The notes under the pieces: generated by a model
Seen by the model: the letters and a program-made list of their open reading frames with translations, nothing else
What the model was told of the DNA's origin: nothing
The model's database searches: none
Assembly: GCA_934317005.1 (NCBI GenBank)
Contig: CAKREB010000006.1
Coordinates: 1-64,000 of the forward strand
Length of the DNA: 64,000 nucleotides
Direction of reading: 5' to 3'
Origin: an uncultured Lachnospiraceae bacterium
GTDB lineage: Bacteria > Bacillota > Clostridia > Lachnospirales > Lachnospiraceae
Part shown: positions 8,052 through 16,827 of the stretch, one piece after another
Layout: each line of letters opens with the position of its first letter
How positions within the stretch are numbered: the stretch's first letter is position 1
Made by a program: the position numbers and the translations under genes

Positions 8052-9239
8052 ATGGAGAAATTAATCTATTTGGATAATGCCGCTACAACGGCTTTAAAAC
8101 CCGAAGTATTGAAAGAAATGCTTCCATTTTTGGAGGACAACTATTCCAATCCTTCCAGTGTCTATCAGTTTGCACAGAAGGCAAGAAAGGCTGTGGAGGA
8201 TTCCAGAAGCACAATTGCAAATATATTAGGAGCAAAGGATAAAGAAATTTACTTTACGGCAGGTGGAAGCGAGAGTGACAACTGGATCATCAAGGGTGTC
8301 GCAGAAGCATTGCAGGATAAAGGAAAGCATATTATCACATCAAAGATTGAACATCATGCAGTGTTACACACATGTGAGTTTTTGGAGCGTCATGGATATG
8401 AAGTGACTTATCTCGATGTGGATGAAAATGGTTTGGTCTCTCCGGAAGCTGTAGAAGCAGCCATTCGTCCGGATACAATTTTAATCAGTGTGATGTTTGC
8501 CAATAACGAGATTGGTACGATCGAGCCGATTGGAAAGATTGGTCAGATTGCATCAAAGCATCATGTTTTGTTCCACACAGATGCTGTACAGGCTTTTGGT
8601 CATGTGCCGATCAATGTAGAGGAGCTTTCTATTGACTTATTAAGTGCAAGTGGTCATAAGTTCCACGGGCCAAAGGGAATCGGCTTTGCTTATATTAAAG
8701 AAGGAATTAAACTTGAAAATCTGATTCATGGTGGCGCACAGGAGCGCAGCCGTCGTGCAGGAACGATCAATGTACCGGGTATTGTCGGTATGGCAGCAGC
8801 AGCACGCATGGCTTCTGAAAAGATGGAAGAGTCCATGAAGAAGGAAATTGAGGTCAGAGATTATGCGATCGACCGTATTTTGAAGGAAGTGCCATATGTC
8901 CGCCTGAATGGTGATACAGAGCAAAGACTTCCTAATAATATCAATGTCTGCTTCCGCTTCATTGAGGGAGAGTCTTTACTGATCATGTTAGATCAGAAGG
9001 GAATTTGTGCATCCAGTGGTTCAGCATGTACATCAGGTTCCTTAGATCCTTCTCATGTTTTGTTAGCAATCGGACTGCCTCATGAGATCGCACATGGTTC
9101 TTTGCGTATGACATTATCAGAAGATACAACGAAGCAGGATATGGATTATGTTGTTGATAATATCAAGGGCATTGTGGAAAGACTTCGCAGCATGTCTCCG
9201 TTGTATGAGGATTTTGTGAAGAAGCAGGAAGGCAAATAA
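8052..9239 (+). CDS. nifS: Cysteine desulfurase (NifS/IscS family)
   Basis: PLP enzyme that removes sulfur from cysteine as a persulfide for Fe-S clusters and thio-tRNA. The 395-aa protein has the N-terminal YLDNAATT, the PLP lysine in SASGHKFHGPKG and the persulfide cysteine in ASSGSACTSG, typical of class I (IscS/NifS) enzymes. ATG 8052 follows AGGAGAG. It heads a three-gene unit with the scaffold protein and MnmA, which suggests it serves both Fe-S assembly and tRNA thiolation. Confidence 0.96.
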   Translation: MEKLIYLDNAATTALKPEVLKEMLPFLEDNYSNPSSVYQFAQKARKAVEDSRSTIANILGAKDKEIYFTAGGSESDNWIIKGVAEALQDKGKHIITSKIEHHAVLHTCEFLERHGYEVTYLDVDENGLVSPEAVEAAIRPDTILISVMFANNEIGTIEPIGKIGQIASKHHVLFHTDAVQAFGHVPINVEELSIDLLSASGHKFHGPKGIGFAYIKEGIKLENLIHGGAQERSRRAGTINVPGIVGMAAAARMASEKMEESMKKEIEVRDYAIDRILKEVPYVRLNGDTEQRLPNNINVCFRFIEGESLLIMLDQKGICASSGSACTSGSLDPSHVLLAIGLPHEIAHGSLRMTLSEDTTKQDMDYVVDNIKGIVERLRSMSPLYEDFVKKQEGK

Positions 9240-9280
9240 AGGATATCAGATTATTTGAAACAGATAGAAAGAGGTAGACT

Positions 9281-9703
9281 ATGTATAGCGAGAAAGTAAT
9301 GGATCATTTTAACAATCCGCGTAATGTAGGCGAGATTGAAAATGCGAGTGGTGTTGGTACGGTAGGTAATGCAAAATGTGGTGACATTATGCGTATTTAT
9401 CTTGATGTAGATGAAGATACAAAGATCATTAAGGATTGTAAGTTTAAGACATTTGGCTGTGGTGCCGCAGTTGCAACCAGCAGTATGGCAACAGAGTTAG
9501 TTACGGGTAAGACAATTTATGAAGCGTTAAAAGTAACCAACAAAGCGGTTATGGAAGCGTTAGACGGACTTCCGCCGGTTAAGGTTCACTGCTCACTGCT
9601 TGCAGAAGAAGCTATTCATGCAGCATTGTGGGATTATGCGCAGAAGCACAATATTACTATTGAAGGTTTGAAACCACCAAAGGCGGATATTGGAGATGAG
9701 TAA
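9281..9703 (+). CDS. nifU: Fe-S cluster scaffold protein NifU/IscU
   Basis: Scaffold on which Fe-S clusters are assembled with sulfur from the preceding desulfurase. The 140-aa protein keeps the three conserved cysteines in GNAKCGD, FGCGAAVAT and VHCSLLAEEA, with the conserved Asp after the first. It corresponds to the N-terminal NifU/IscU domain only; there is no ferredoxin or Nfu domain. Start ATG 9281 follows GAAAGAGG. Its stop overlaps the mnmA start by 8 nt. Confidence 0.95.
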   Translation: MYSEKVMDHFNNPRNVGEIENASGVGTVGNAKCGDIMRIYLDVDEDTKIIKDCKFKTFGCGAAVATSSMATELVTGKTIYEALKVTNKAVMEALDGLPPVKVHCSLLAEEAIHAALWDYAQKHNITIEGLKPPKADIGDE

Positions 9704-10778
9704 AAAAGTTGTAGTCGGAATGTCCGGTGGTGTAGATTCATCGGTTGCAGCATATCTTTTAAAGGAACAGGGATATGATGTGATTGGTGTGACGATGCAG
9801 ATATGGCAGAAAGAAGATACCTGTGTGATCGAGCGTGAGGGAGGCTGTTGCGGTCTTAGTGCGGTCGATGACGCAAAGCGTGTGGCAGATAAGCTTGGGA
9901 TTCCTCATTACGTTATGAATTTTCGGGACATTTTTCAGGAAAAGGTAATTGACTATTTTGTGAAGGAATATCAGCTTGGAAGAACGCCGAATCCGTGTAT
10001 TGCCTGTAACCGTTATGTAAAATGGGAGGCACTCTTACACAGAAGTTTGGAAATTGGTGCGGACTATATTGCAACCGGGCATTATGCGAGTATTAAGAAG
10101 CTGACGAATGGCAGATATACAATCGTCTGTTCTAAGTCCGTCCGGAAAGATCAGAGTTATGCCTTATATAATCTGACACAGGAGCAGTTAAGTCATACAT
10201 TGATGCCGGTCGGCGATTACGATAAGGACAGGATTCGTGAGATTGCCGGTGAGCAGGGACTTTCGGTGGCACATAAGCCGGACAGTCAGGAGATTTGTTT
10301 TGTTCCGGACAATGATTATAAGAGATTTTTGGAGGAAGAAACACATCAAAAGGCACCGCAGGGTAACTTTGTGGACATGCATGGAAATGTGATCGGACGC
10401 CATCAGGGCATTACGCACTATACGATTGGTCAGAGGAAGGGACTGAATCTGGCATTTGGTCATCCGGTCTTTGTAACAGAAATCCGCCCGGAAACAAATG
10501 AGGTTGTCATAGGAGAGAGTGAAGATGTATTTTCTGACGCTCTTGCAGCAGATCATCTGCAGTATATGGCAGCAGATCATTATGAGGTTGGACAGAGAAT
10601 GCGGGCGAAGATACGCTACTCTGATAAAGGTCAGATGTGCACAGTGCAATCTGTAGAAGATGGAAAGATTACGATTGCGTTTGATCAGAAGGTTCGTGCC
10701 GTGACACCGGGACAGGCTGTTGTCTTTTATGAAGATGACATGGTGTTAGGTGGTGCTACGATCATAAAAGGGTTATAG
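9696..10778 (+). CDS. mnmA: tRNA 2-thiouridine(34) synthase MnmA
   Basis: Thiolates U34 of Lys, Glu and Gln tRNAs. The PP-loop SGGVDSSVAA is near the N-terminus, the catalytic cysteine is in TPNPCIACNRYVKW and the second, persulfide cysteine in SQEICFVP. The C-terminal beta domain ends in GGATI. I choose ATG 9696, overlapping the scaffold stop, over the in-frame TTG at 9690; either lies after AGGCGG. The 360-aa length is usual. Sulfur is presumably delivered by the NifS two genes upstream. Confidence 0.96.
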   Translation: MSKKVVVGMSGGVDSSVAAYLLKEQGYDVIGVTMQIWQKEDTCVIEREGGCCGLSAVDDAKRVADKLGIPHYVMNFRDIFQEKVIDYFVKEYQLGRTPNPCIACNRYVKWEALLHRSLEIGADYIATGHYASIKKLTNGRYTIVCSKSVRKDQSYALYNLTQEQLSHTLMPVGDYDKDRIREIAGEQGLSVAHKPDSQEICFVPDNDYKRFLEEETHQKAPQGNFVDMHGNVIGRHQGITHYTIGQRKGLNLAFGHPVFVTEIRPETNEVVIGESEDVFSDALAADHLQYMAADHYEVGQRMRAKIRYSDKGQMCTVQSVEDGKITIAFDQKVRAVTPGQAVVFYEDDMVLGGATIIKGL

Positions 10779-10797
10779 TTATAAAGAAAACTATAAC
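10772..10797. repeat. Small inverted repeat GTTATAGTT...AACTATAAC
   Basis: Perfect 9-bp arms (10772-10780 and 10789-10797) straddle the mnmA stop with an 8-nt loop and no T run. It resembles the GTTATAG...CTATAAC repeat at 19952-19972 upstream of cysK; both have A-rich loops ending in GAAAA or GAAAAAA. Confidence 0.5.
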
Positions 10798-10855
10798 AGA
10801 TTGCTTTTGGATGATACCATGATGGTAGAAAAATGAAATGATGTTATAAAAGAAA

Positions 10856-10889
10856 CAGGGAGAATGTCAGTTGGCATTCTCCCTGTTTT
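10856..10889 (+). terminator. Terminator of the nifS-nifU-mnmA operon
   Basis: CAGGGAGAATG (10856-10866) and CATTCTCCCTG (10875-10885) form a perfect 11-bp stem with an 8-nt loop, followed by TTTT. Confidence 0.85.
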
Positions 10890-10914
10890 GCTGATAAGTT
10901 CAGCATAGCATAAA

Positions 10915-10952
10915 AGTACCTTTTGGAGCCTTGCGGCTCCGAAAAGCGTACT
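10915..10952 (-). terminator. Hairpin terminator of the Big_2 gene
   Basis: An almost complete inverted repeat with core GGAGCC/GGCTCC and outer arms AGTACCTTTT / GAAAAGCGTACT lies just past the minus-strand stop. On the minus strand it is followed by a short TTTT. Confidence 0.55.
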
Positions 10953-10963
10953 GCTATCGCTGC

Positions 10964-11698
10964 TTAATCATCAGCATCATCGTCCTTGTTTGTTGCTTCT
11001 ACAACGTTGATCTTGCACTTTGCAGTCTGCCCATTGGAAATCGTAGCGGTAACATATGTTTTACCGATGGACTTTCCAGTAACGACTCCTTTTGAGGAAA
11101 TCGTGGCAATCTTTTTGTTCAATGTGTCGAATTCTGGAACTTCCTCTGAAATACTTGGACGGATGGTTAGAGGCAGTTTACGTTTTTTATTGACAGCGAC
11201 CCTTCGTGTGTTCTGACGAAACATTACGCTGACTGCGCGGGGTGTCACACTGACCTTTGCGTGAAGTGTACGCTTTTCCTTAAAGATAAACGCGGTGGTC
11301 TTTGTGATTCGGACGGTAATCTTGGCAGTTCCATAACCAACACCGGTATAAGTGCAGGTGTTGTCTGAAGTCTGTCGAACCGTGAGAACATCTGTGTCAG
11401 AACTTTTGAATGAAATGTCACAACCGTCTTCAACATCGAGAACCTTTAAGGTATGTGTATCTTTTTGCAGGATATCCTTGTCATATTTTGCAAAACAGGC
11501 ATCCTCGTTAAAAGAGCTTTGGCGAAGAGCCGGTTTAAAAGCAGAATATGTATCGTCTGTATTCTCAACAGATGTCGTGTTCTCTGAAATGGAAGCCGGT
11601 GTCAATAAAGTTTCCTGTGCACTACTTTCTTTTCCGGGCAGGATTGCCAGACAGGACAATGCTGCAGTTAGAATTAGAAACTTAGGAATACTTCTCAT
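10964..11698 (-). CDS. Secreted protein with bacterial Ig-like (Big_2) domain
   Basis: The 244-aa product starts with a signal peptide (MRSIPKFLILTAALSCLAIL, then a Ser/Ala cleavage region). Residues ~85-145 and ~150-235 look like two Ig-like beta modules; the second has the Big_2 hallmark ...KKIATISSKGVVTGKSIGKTYVTAT. The tail is acidic (DDDADD), with no LPXTG or membrane anchor visible. I start at ATG 11698 because ATGGAG lies 8 nt upstream; the frame is open further upstream to 11752 without a signal-like start. It is alone on the minus strand here. The function is probably extracellular or wall-associated; no enzyme domain is seen. Confidence 0.8.
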   Translation of the reverse strand: MRSIPKFLILTAALSCLAILPGKESSAQETLLTPASISENTTSVENTDDTYSAFKPALRQSSFNEDACFAKYDKDILQKDTHTLKVLDVEDGCDISFKSSDTDVLTVRQTSDNTCTYTGVGYGTAKITVRITKTTAFIFKEKRTLHAKVSVTPRAVSVMFRQNTRRVAVNKKRKLPLTIRPSISEEVPEFDTLNKKIATISSKGVVTGKSIGKTYVTATISNGQTAKCKINVVEATNKDDDADD

Positions 11699-11750
11699 AA
11701 TAAAACTCCATTCCGCTGATATGGAATAAATCATGTCAGCATATAAATTC

Positions 11751-11770
11751 ATATAGTAGTACTACTATAT
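11751..11770. promoter_or_regulatory. 20-bp perfect palindrome, candidate operator
   Basis: ATATAGTAGTACTACTATAT reads the same on both strands. It lies 53 bp upstream of the Big_2 gene start in the divergent 350-bp region before the response regulator. Apart from this and the putative promoter at 11986, I see nothing firm in that region. Confidence 0.45.
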
Positions 11771-11985
11771 TTTACATGAGTATAGTATAATAGAGGTTAA
11801 TGGCAGAAGCGTGTCAAAATTTCTTTTTTTTGACATATTTTGTTGCTAAACTGTTAACGTTTGTAGGATTAGTGTGGAAAATAAAATTTTTATATGGCGA
11901 TTTTGCAGCTGCTTGCAGGCTGTAGATGACATGCAGGGTTCACATGGAAAAAGAAAGGTGTCAAAGCGCACTTGGCATCTCGTTA

Positions 11986-12015
11986 TTGTACGAGCATTTT
12001 CATATTCGATAAAAT
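11986..12015 (+). promoter_or_regulatory. Candidate promoter TTGTAC-N18-TAAAAT
   Basis: TTGTAC at 11986-11991 and TAAAAT at 12010-12015 with an 18-bp spacer, 35 bp before the response regulator start. Confidence 0.45.
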
Positions 12016-12049
12016 AGTTCAATACATGTGCGCAGAAATGAGGAGATCT

Positions 12050-12751
12050 ATGAAGTACGTTTTGATTGCAGATGATAATAAGGATATTACAGATATTTTA
12101 AAGGTGTATGTAAAAAAAGAAGGCTATGAGCCGTTAGTTGCAAAAAATGGTATCGAAGCAGAGCATATGTTTGAAGACTTTGCACCGGTTGCACTGCTTT
12201 TGGATGTTATGATGCCACTCAAGGATGGATACGAGGTGTGCAAAGATATTCGTAAACGTTCCAGTGTGCCGATCATTTTGATCACGGCACGTGGAGAAGA
12301 CTTTGACAAGATCATGGGACTGGATATCGGTGCGGATGACTACATTGTAAAGCCTTTCAGTCCGAGTGAAGTGATGGCACGTCTGCGTGCGGTACTGCGC
12401 CGTCTGCAAAGACCGGAGGAGGAAGAAAAGTCCGGCAATGTAATCCGTGTCAACAATCTTGTGGTCAATCTGGAGGAGTATTCCTTTAGTGTAGATGGAA
12501 AGAGAGTTCCTTTGACTAAGAAAGAGATTGAAACCATGTGGACTTTGGCAGGCAATCCGAATAAGGTATTTACCAGAGACAATCTGTTAGACAGTCTTTG
12601 GGGATATGACTACTATGGTGACAGCCGCACGGTTGACTCTCATATTAAAAGACTTCGTGCAAAGCTAGATACGGTAGAGCATCCTAATTGGAGGATTAAA
12701 ACGATCTGGGGTGTGGGATATAAGTTTGAGATTAATGAAAATGATATCTGA
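12050..12751 (+). CDS. Two-component response regulator, OmpR/PhoB family
   Basis: DNA-binding response regulator of 233 aa. The receiver domain has the acidic pair DD near residue 8, the phosphorylated Asp52 in LLLDVMMP, the conserved Thr in ILITARG and Lys in IVKPFSPSE. The C-terminal winged helix ends with HIKRLRAKL and the typical IWGVGYKFE. I start at ATG 12050 after AGGAGATCT; the open frame extends to 11972 but the extra 26 residues do not belong to the fold. The histidine kinase follows 38 bp later and is the presumed partner. Confidence 0.95.
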   Translation: MKYVLIADDNKDITDILKVYVKKEGYEPLVAKNGIEAEHMFEDFAPVALLLDVMMPLKDGYEVCKDIRKRSSVPIILITARGEDFDKIMGLDIGADDYIVKPFSPSEVMARLRAVLRRLQRPEEEEKSGNVIRVNNLVVNLEEYSFSVDGKRVPLTKKEIETMWTLAGNPNKVFTRDNLLDSLWGYDYYGDSRTVDSHIKRLRAKLDTVEHPNWRIKTIWGVGYKFEINENDI

Positions 12752-12789
12752 TATTCAAATCAATATAAACAGAAGGATGTAACAGCGAT

Positions 12790-14325
12790 ATGGTCATGAT
12801 AAAAAGAAAGAAAAGAACAGGAAAACGAAGAAAAGCATTTTGGCGATATATTCAAAGAAATGATGTGGTGCTTAAAATCTATACATCATTTGCTGTTTTG
12901 CTGACATTGACAGGTGTTTTGATCGGTTTGATTTTTATGATGCTGTATCAGAAAAATTATGTGCGTTCTTATACGAATCTGCTGACAAAGCAGGGGAGAT
13001 CGATATCGAGAAGGGTATCTAACTTTGCGGCAAAAGAAAAAGAAAACTGGTTTCAGAAATATAATGCGTACATAGACGAGATTGAGCAGGCGGAAAACAC
13101 AGACGTGTGGATCGTAACAAACGAAAAAGCGAAAAAGTCGCTGCCGCAGGAGTATGTGAATGCGCAGGTAGGACAGGAAACGCTGTCAAAGGATATGTTA
13201 CAGGTGTTAAAGTCTGCATACAAAGGGAAAGTGGCGTCACATTCCAGCTATGATAAGGTGTATGGCATGACAACATTATGCGTGGCTATGCCAATCAAGG
13301 AACGCAAGACGAAGGAAGTTATGGGGGCTGTGATCATGGTGTCCATGATCGACCGGCAGACGATGGGATTGCGGGAAGGAAAATATTTGATCACACTTAG
13401 TGTTGTTGTGGCAATTATTCTCTCCTATCTGGTGGCCGTGGTATTTTCAAGATACCTTTCCAAGCCATTGGATAAGGTGGGAAATCGCATCCGGATACTG
13501 GCGGGTGGGGACTATACCAATCAAAAGGTAAAACACCCGTATTCACAGATCGGGATACTGGAAAAATCGTTGAATCATCTTGCCGGACAGCTTCGCAGAG
13601 CAGATAAGGAAAGAGAAGAACTGGAGCAGATTCGCAGAGATTTTTTTGCAAATGTATCGCATGAGCTTCGCACACCGATTACTGTGCTGCGGGGTTATAC
13701 GGAAACGTTAGCAGATGGGATTTTGGAAGAGCCACAGCAGATTACGGAACTATATCAGAGGATGTTATCGGAATGTCAGGGTATGGAGCGGTTGGTTGGG
13801 GATCTGTTTATTTTGTCAAAGATGCAGAATCCGGATTTTCAGATTGACAAGGAGCCTGTCAGTCTGGTACAGATTTTTGGCGATGTGGTTCGCAGTGGAA
13901 ATGTCATCGGTGCCACAAAGGGGATTACGTTTAAGCAGCAGTTTCCGGACGAGGATCCCTGTCTGGCTCTGGGAGATTATGGAAGGCTTCGCCAAATGTT
14001 TATGATCATTGTGGACAATGCCGTGAAGTTTTCAAAAGAGCAGGGAGAAATCGAGATTGTGATTCAAAAGGAAGAGGAAAGCTTTCAGGTTTCCATTCGT
14101 GATCATGGTGTCGGTATTTCGAAAGAACAGCTTCCGTATATATTTGAAAAGTTTTATACTTCTAAGATGCGCCAAAACGAAAAGGGAACGGGATTAGGTC
14201 TTATGATTGCAAAACAGATTGCACTGCGTCACGGTGGAGATATTACGGTAGAGAGTACCGTAGGTGAGGGAACTACTTTCTATTTTACTTTTGAAGAATG
14301 TACCTGCCCGGAAGAATATGCATAA
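12790..14325 (+). CDS. Membrane sensor histidine kinase
   Basis: Partner kinase of the preceding regulator, 511 aa. A very basic N-terminus leads to a membrane helix at ~34-56, an extracellular sensor of ~140 residues, a second helix at ~200-222, a HAMP linker, then HisKA with His291 in FANVSHELRTP. The ATPase domain has the N box (VDNAVKFS), G1 (DHGVGIS), F box (FEKFYTS) and G2 (GTGLGL). The architecture resembles PhoR/WalK-type kinases. The sensor domain is not recognised, so the stimulus is unknown. The ATG at 12796 is an alternative start. Confidence 0.95.
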   Translation: MVMIKRKKRTGKRRKAFWRYIQRNDVVLKIYTSFAVLLTLTGVLIGLIFMMLYQKNYVRSYTNLLTKQGRSISRRVSNFAAKEKENWFQKYNAYIDEIEQAENTDVWIVTNEKAKKSLPQEYVNAQVGQETLSKDMLQVLKSAYKGKVASHSSYDKVYGMTTLCVAMPIKERKTKEVMGAVIMVSMIDRQTMGLREGKYLITLSVVVAIILSYLVAVVFSRYLSKPLDKVGNRIRILAGGDYTNQKVKHPYSQIGILEKSLNHLAGQLRRADKEREELEQIRRDFFANVSHELRTPITVLRGYTETLADGILEEPQQITELYQRMLSECQGMERLVGDLFILSKMQNPDFQIDKEPVSLVQIFGDVVRSGNVIGATKGITFKQQFPDEDPCLALGDYGRLRQMFMIIVDNAVKFSKEQGEIEIVIQKEEESFQVSIRDHGVGISKEQLPYIFEKFYTSKMRQNEKGTGLGLMIAKQIALRHGGDITVESTVGEGTTFYFTFEECTCPEEYA

Positions 14326-14368
14326 CTGCTACCGGTATTTGACTTGGCAAAATTTATTTTATTTGTAG

Positions 14369-14397
14369 TTGTATTTTGGGGCAAAAGTGTATATACT
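14369..14397 (+). promoter_or_regulatory. Promoter TTGTAT-N17-TATACT for 6S RNA
   Basis: TTGTAT at 14369-14374 and TATACT at 14392-14397 with a 17-bp spacer place transcription start near 14404, at the 5' edge of the 6S RNA closing stem. Confidence 0.6.
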
Positions 14398-14403
14398 TAG
14401 AGT

Positions 14404-14596
14404 ATACAAAAAACAAATTGCCTGGGATGTTCGATACTCCTGATATTTTGAACCTACACTTTTGAATTGGGATTCCTACATTTTTACGGGGATGTCAGGC
14501 CACCGCTTGCAGTGGAAGACAGAAGCGTAAGTGCGGTTGCCCACCTAGCGCTCGCTAGGACTCAAAATTCAGGAACCGGCATTTTGGGTTTTTGAA
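14404..14596 (+). ncRNA. ssrS: 6S RNA
   Basis: Regulatory RNA that mimics an open promoter and holds the housekeeping RNA polymerase in stationary phase. The 5' part carries the conserved CCTGGGATGTTCG block and the 3' half has GCCCACCTAG...CTAGGACTCAAAATTCAGGA, as in clostridial 6S RNAs. TCCTGATATTTTGAACCT pairs with AGGACTCAAAATTCAGGA, and the outer ends (AAATTGCC / CCGGCATTTT) close the rod. It has its own promoter and terminator. Ends are approximate to a few bases. Confidence 0.85.
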
Positions 14597-14599
14597 AGA

Positions 14600-14637
14600 A
14601 AGGGACTGTATTTGATTACAGTCCTTTTTGTTTTTTT
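14600..14637 (+). terminator. Terminator of 6S RNA
   Basis: GGGACTGTA (14602-14610) and TACAGTCCT (14617-14625) form a stem with a 6-nt loop, followed by a T-rich tract to 14637. Confidence 0.85.
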
Positions 14638-14742
14638 CGCAAATTGCTGTAAGCCATTTATAAGTGAGAAAATGGGGATCTGAAGTGGACAGATCTGCTT
14701 TGCTATAGAGTGTTCATGCTGTAAGTAGTATGCCATTCTGTC

Positions 14743-14771
14743 TTGCAATATAGAGGGGATTTTAGTATAAT
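14743..14771 (+). promoter_or_regulatory. Promoter TTGCAA-N17-TATAAT
   Basis: TTGCAA at 14743-14748 and a perfect TATAAT at 14766-14771 with a 17-bp spacer, serving the aldolase gene at 14886. Confidence 0.7.
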
Positions 14772-14885
14772 AAAACTTGGTGTGTGCTTATGAAAAGATA
14801 GAAAGAAATAGGCTTCACATGTAACAGGTAAACAAATATACATCTTTTTGCAGGCAGTAGCTGCAGAAAACAAGGAGGAAAAAAG

Positions 14886-15860
14886 ATGGCTCACAAGGGA
14901 GATTTATTATCATTCCGTCCGGACATTAAGGTTCTGGATGCTACAATTCGCGATGGAGGACTTGTCAACGACTTTTATTTTACAGATGAATTTATTAAAA
15001 ATCTGTATCAGGCTAACGTAAAAGCCGGCGTTGATTATATGGAGTTTGGTTATCGCGCTGACAAAGAGATGTTTGAAGTAGATAAATTTGGTAAGTGGAA
15101 GTTTGCAACAGATGAACACATTCGTGAAATCGTTGGCGATAACAATACAGATTTAAAGATTTCCATTATGGCGGACGTTGGACGCTGTAACTATAAGGAA
15201 GATATTCATGATAGAAGCGACAGCCCGGTAGATTTAGTACGTGTGGCAACTTATGTCAATACGATGCCGGCAGCACTTGACATGATCGAGGATGCAAACC
15301 GTAAGGGATACGAAACAACCTGTAACATTATGGCAATCTCTAACGCAAAGGAATCAGACATTGCAACAGCATTAGAGATGCTTGGTAAGAGCTGTGTAGA
15401 CGGAATCTACATTGTAGACAGCTTTGGTTCTCTGTTCCCGGAGCAGATTCGCAAGATTTCCGATCAGTACATGGAAGTAGCAGATAAGTATGGAAAATAC
15501 ATTGGAATGCATGCGCATAATAATCAGCAGCTTGCTTTTGCTAATACAATCGAATCCTGCGCAAGAGGAGTATCTTATCTGGATGCTACGATGAGTGGAA
15601 TGGGACGTGGTGCCGGAAACTGCGCGATGGAACTGTTACTTGGCTTTTTGAAAAATCCAAAGTACAAATTGTTCCCTGTCATCCAGTTTATTGAGAAAAA
15701 TATCGTACCATTAGAAGAAGCAGGTGTGGAATGGGGATTTGCGATTCCGTATCTTCTTACCGGTCATCTCAATCAGCATCCACGTGCAGCAATTGCAGCT
15801 ATGAAAGCAGAGCGTAAGGATTACACTGATTTTTATAAAGAGATTATTGATAAGGATTGA
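14886..15860 (+). CDS. DRE-TIM metallolyase (HMGL-like aldolase), substrate unknown
   Basis: A 324-aa TIM-barrel protein of the HMG-CoA lyase / 4-hydroxy-2-oxovalerate aldolase superfamily. The metal and catalytic DRE-type motif appears as DATIRDGG near residue 20. The barrel continues with VDSFGSLFP and GMHAHNNQQLAFANT, where the HAHN histidines bind the metal, and SGMGRGAGN. It is shorter than isopropylmalate synthases and lacks their regulatory domain. ATG 14886 follows AAGGAGGAAAAAAG. It stands alone between 6S RNA and murI with its own promoter. I cannot assign a substrate. Confidence 0.85.
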   Translation: MAHKGDLLSFRPDIKVLDATIRDGGLVNDFYFTDEFIKNLYQANVKAGVDYMEFGYRADKEMFEVDKFGKWKFATDEHIREIVGDNNTDLKISIMADVGRCNYKEDIHDRSDSPVDLVRVATYVNTMPAALDMIEDANRKGYETTCNIMAISNAKESDIATALEMLGKSCVDGIYIVDSFGSLFPEQIRKISDQYMEVADKYGKYIGMHAHNNQQLAFANTIESCARGVSYLDATMSGMGRGAGNCAMELLLGFLKNPKYKLFPVIQFIEKNIVPLEEAGVEWGFAIPYLLTGHLNQHPRAAIAAMKAERKDYTDFYKEIIDKD

Positions 15861-15957
15861 TAGGGTACATAGATCTGTATGAAAGATGATGATACTCATA
15901 CGGCAGATTTGTACCTGTGACCAAAGTTTTCAGTGCTTTGGAAAGGTATGGTTATAT

Positions 15958-16728
15958 ATGAAAAATAGAGAACCAATTGGTGTGTTTGATTCCGGAGTGG
16001 GTGGAATTAGTGTGTTGCGTGAGTTAGTAAAGATCATGCCAAACGAAAATTATCTTTATTTTGGAGATTCCATGCACGCTCCCTATGGGACGAAAACCTT
16101 AGAAGAGGTCAGAAGTCTTACAATAGAAAATATACAGATGCTTTTAGAGAAGGGTGCAAAGTCAATCGTCGTTGCGTGCAATACGGCAACCAGTGCAGCG
16201 GTAGCGGTGCTTAGGACAATGTACCCGGATCTGCCATTGGTAGGGATAGAGCCGGCGATTAAGCCGGCTGTTCTCAACTATCCTCATCAGCGGATTGTTG
16301 TTATGGCGACGCCGATGACATTGCAGCAGGAAAAGTTTCAGATATTGATGAAAAAGTATGACGGTCAGGCAAATATTGTGCCTCTGGCATGTCCCGGCCT
16401 GATGGAATTTATTGAACGCGGGGATCTGGACGGGGAAGATTTAAGACAGTATCTGACGGAGCTATTGCAGGAAGAAAAGGAAAAGCACATGGCAGCGATC
16501 GTGCTTGGATGTACCCATTATCCTTTTGCAAAAAAGATGATAGAAGCTGTAGTTGGACAAAAAGTTGCTATCTTGGATGGAGGAAATGGAACAGCGCGGG
16601 AGATGCAGAGAAGACTAAAAGAAGCAGGAAAGCTTACAGATGCCAATCAAAAGGGATGTGTAGAGTTTATGAACAGCCGTGATACAAAGGAAGAAAGAGA
16701 ATTGTGCCAATATTTGTTAAAGTGTTAA
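15958..16728 (+). CDS. murI: Glutamate racemase
   Basis: Makes D-glutamate for peptidoglycan. The 256-aa protein has FDSGVGGISV at the N-terminus, the first catalytic cysteine in VVACNTATSAAV and the second in LGCTHYPF. I use ATG 15958, the residue just before the conserved KNREPIGVFDSG start; the upstream open frame from 15886 is rejected because it is not family-like. The upstream site is weak (GGAAAGG). No terminator is evident before the Rrf2 gene 100 bp downstream. Confidence 0.95.
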   Translation: MKNREPIGVFDSGVGGISVLRELVKIMPNENYLYFGDSMHAPYGTKTLEEVRSLTIENIQMLLEKGAKSIVVACNTATSAAVAVLRTMYPDLPLVGIEPAIKPAVLNYPHQRIVVMATPMTLQQEKFQILMKKYDGQANIVPLACPGLMEFIERGDLDGEDLRQYLTELLQEEKEKHMAAIVLGCTHYPFAKKMIEAVVGQKVAILDGGNGTAREMQRRLKEAGKLTDANQKGCVEFMNSRDTKEERELCQYLLKC

Positions 16729-16827
16729 CAAGAAGATAGATAAGTTACTGGTGACTGGGACAAAGGACAAGTATAAAAGCAGGAAGTGGTTTTTGATCGT
16801 TCTGTCGATAGAAAGGGGATTTAAGCA

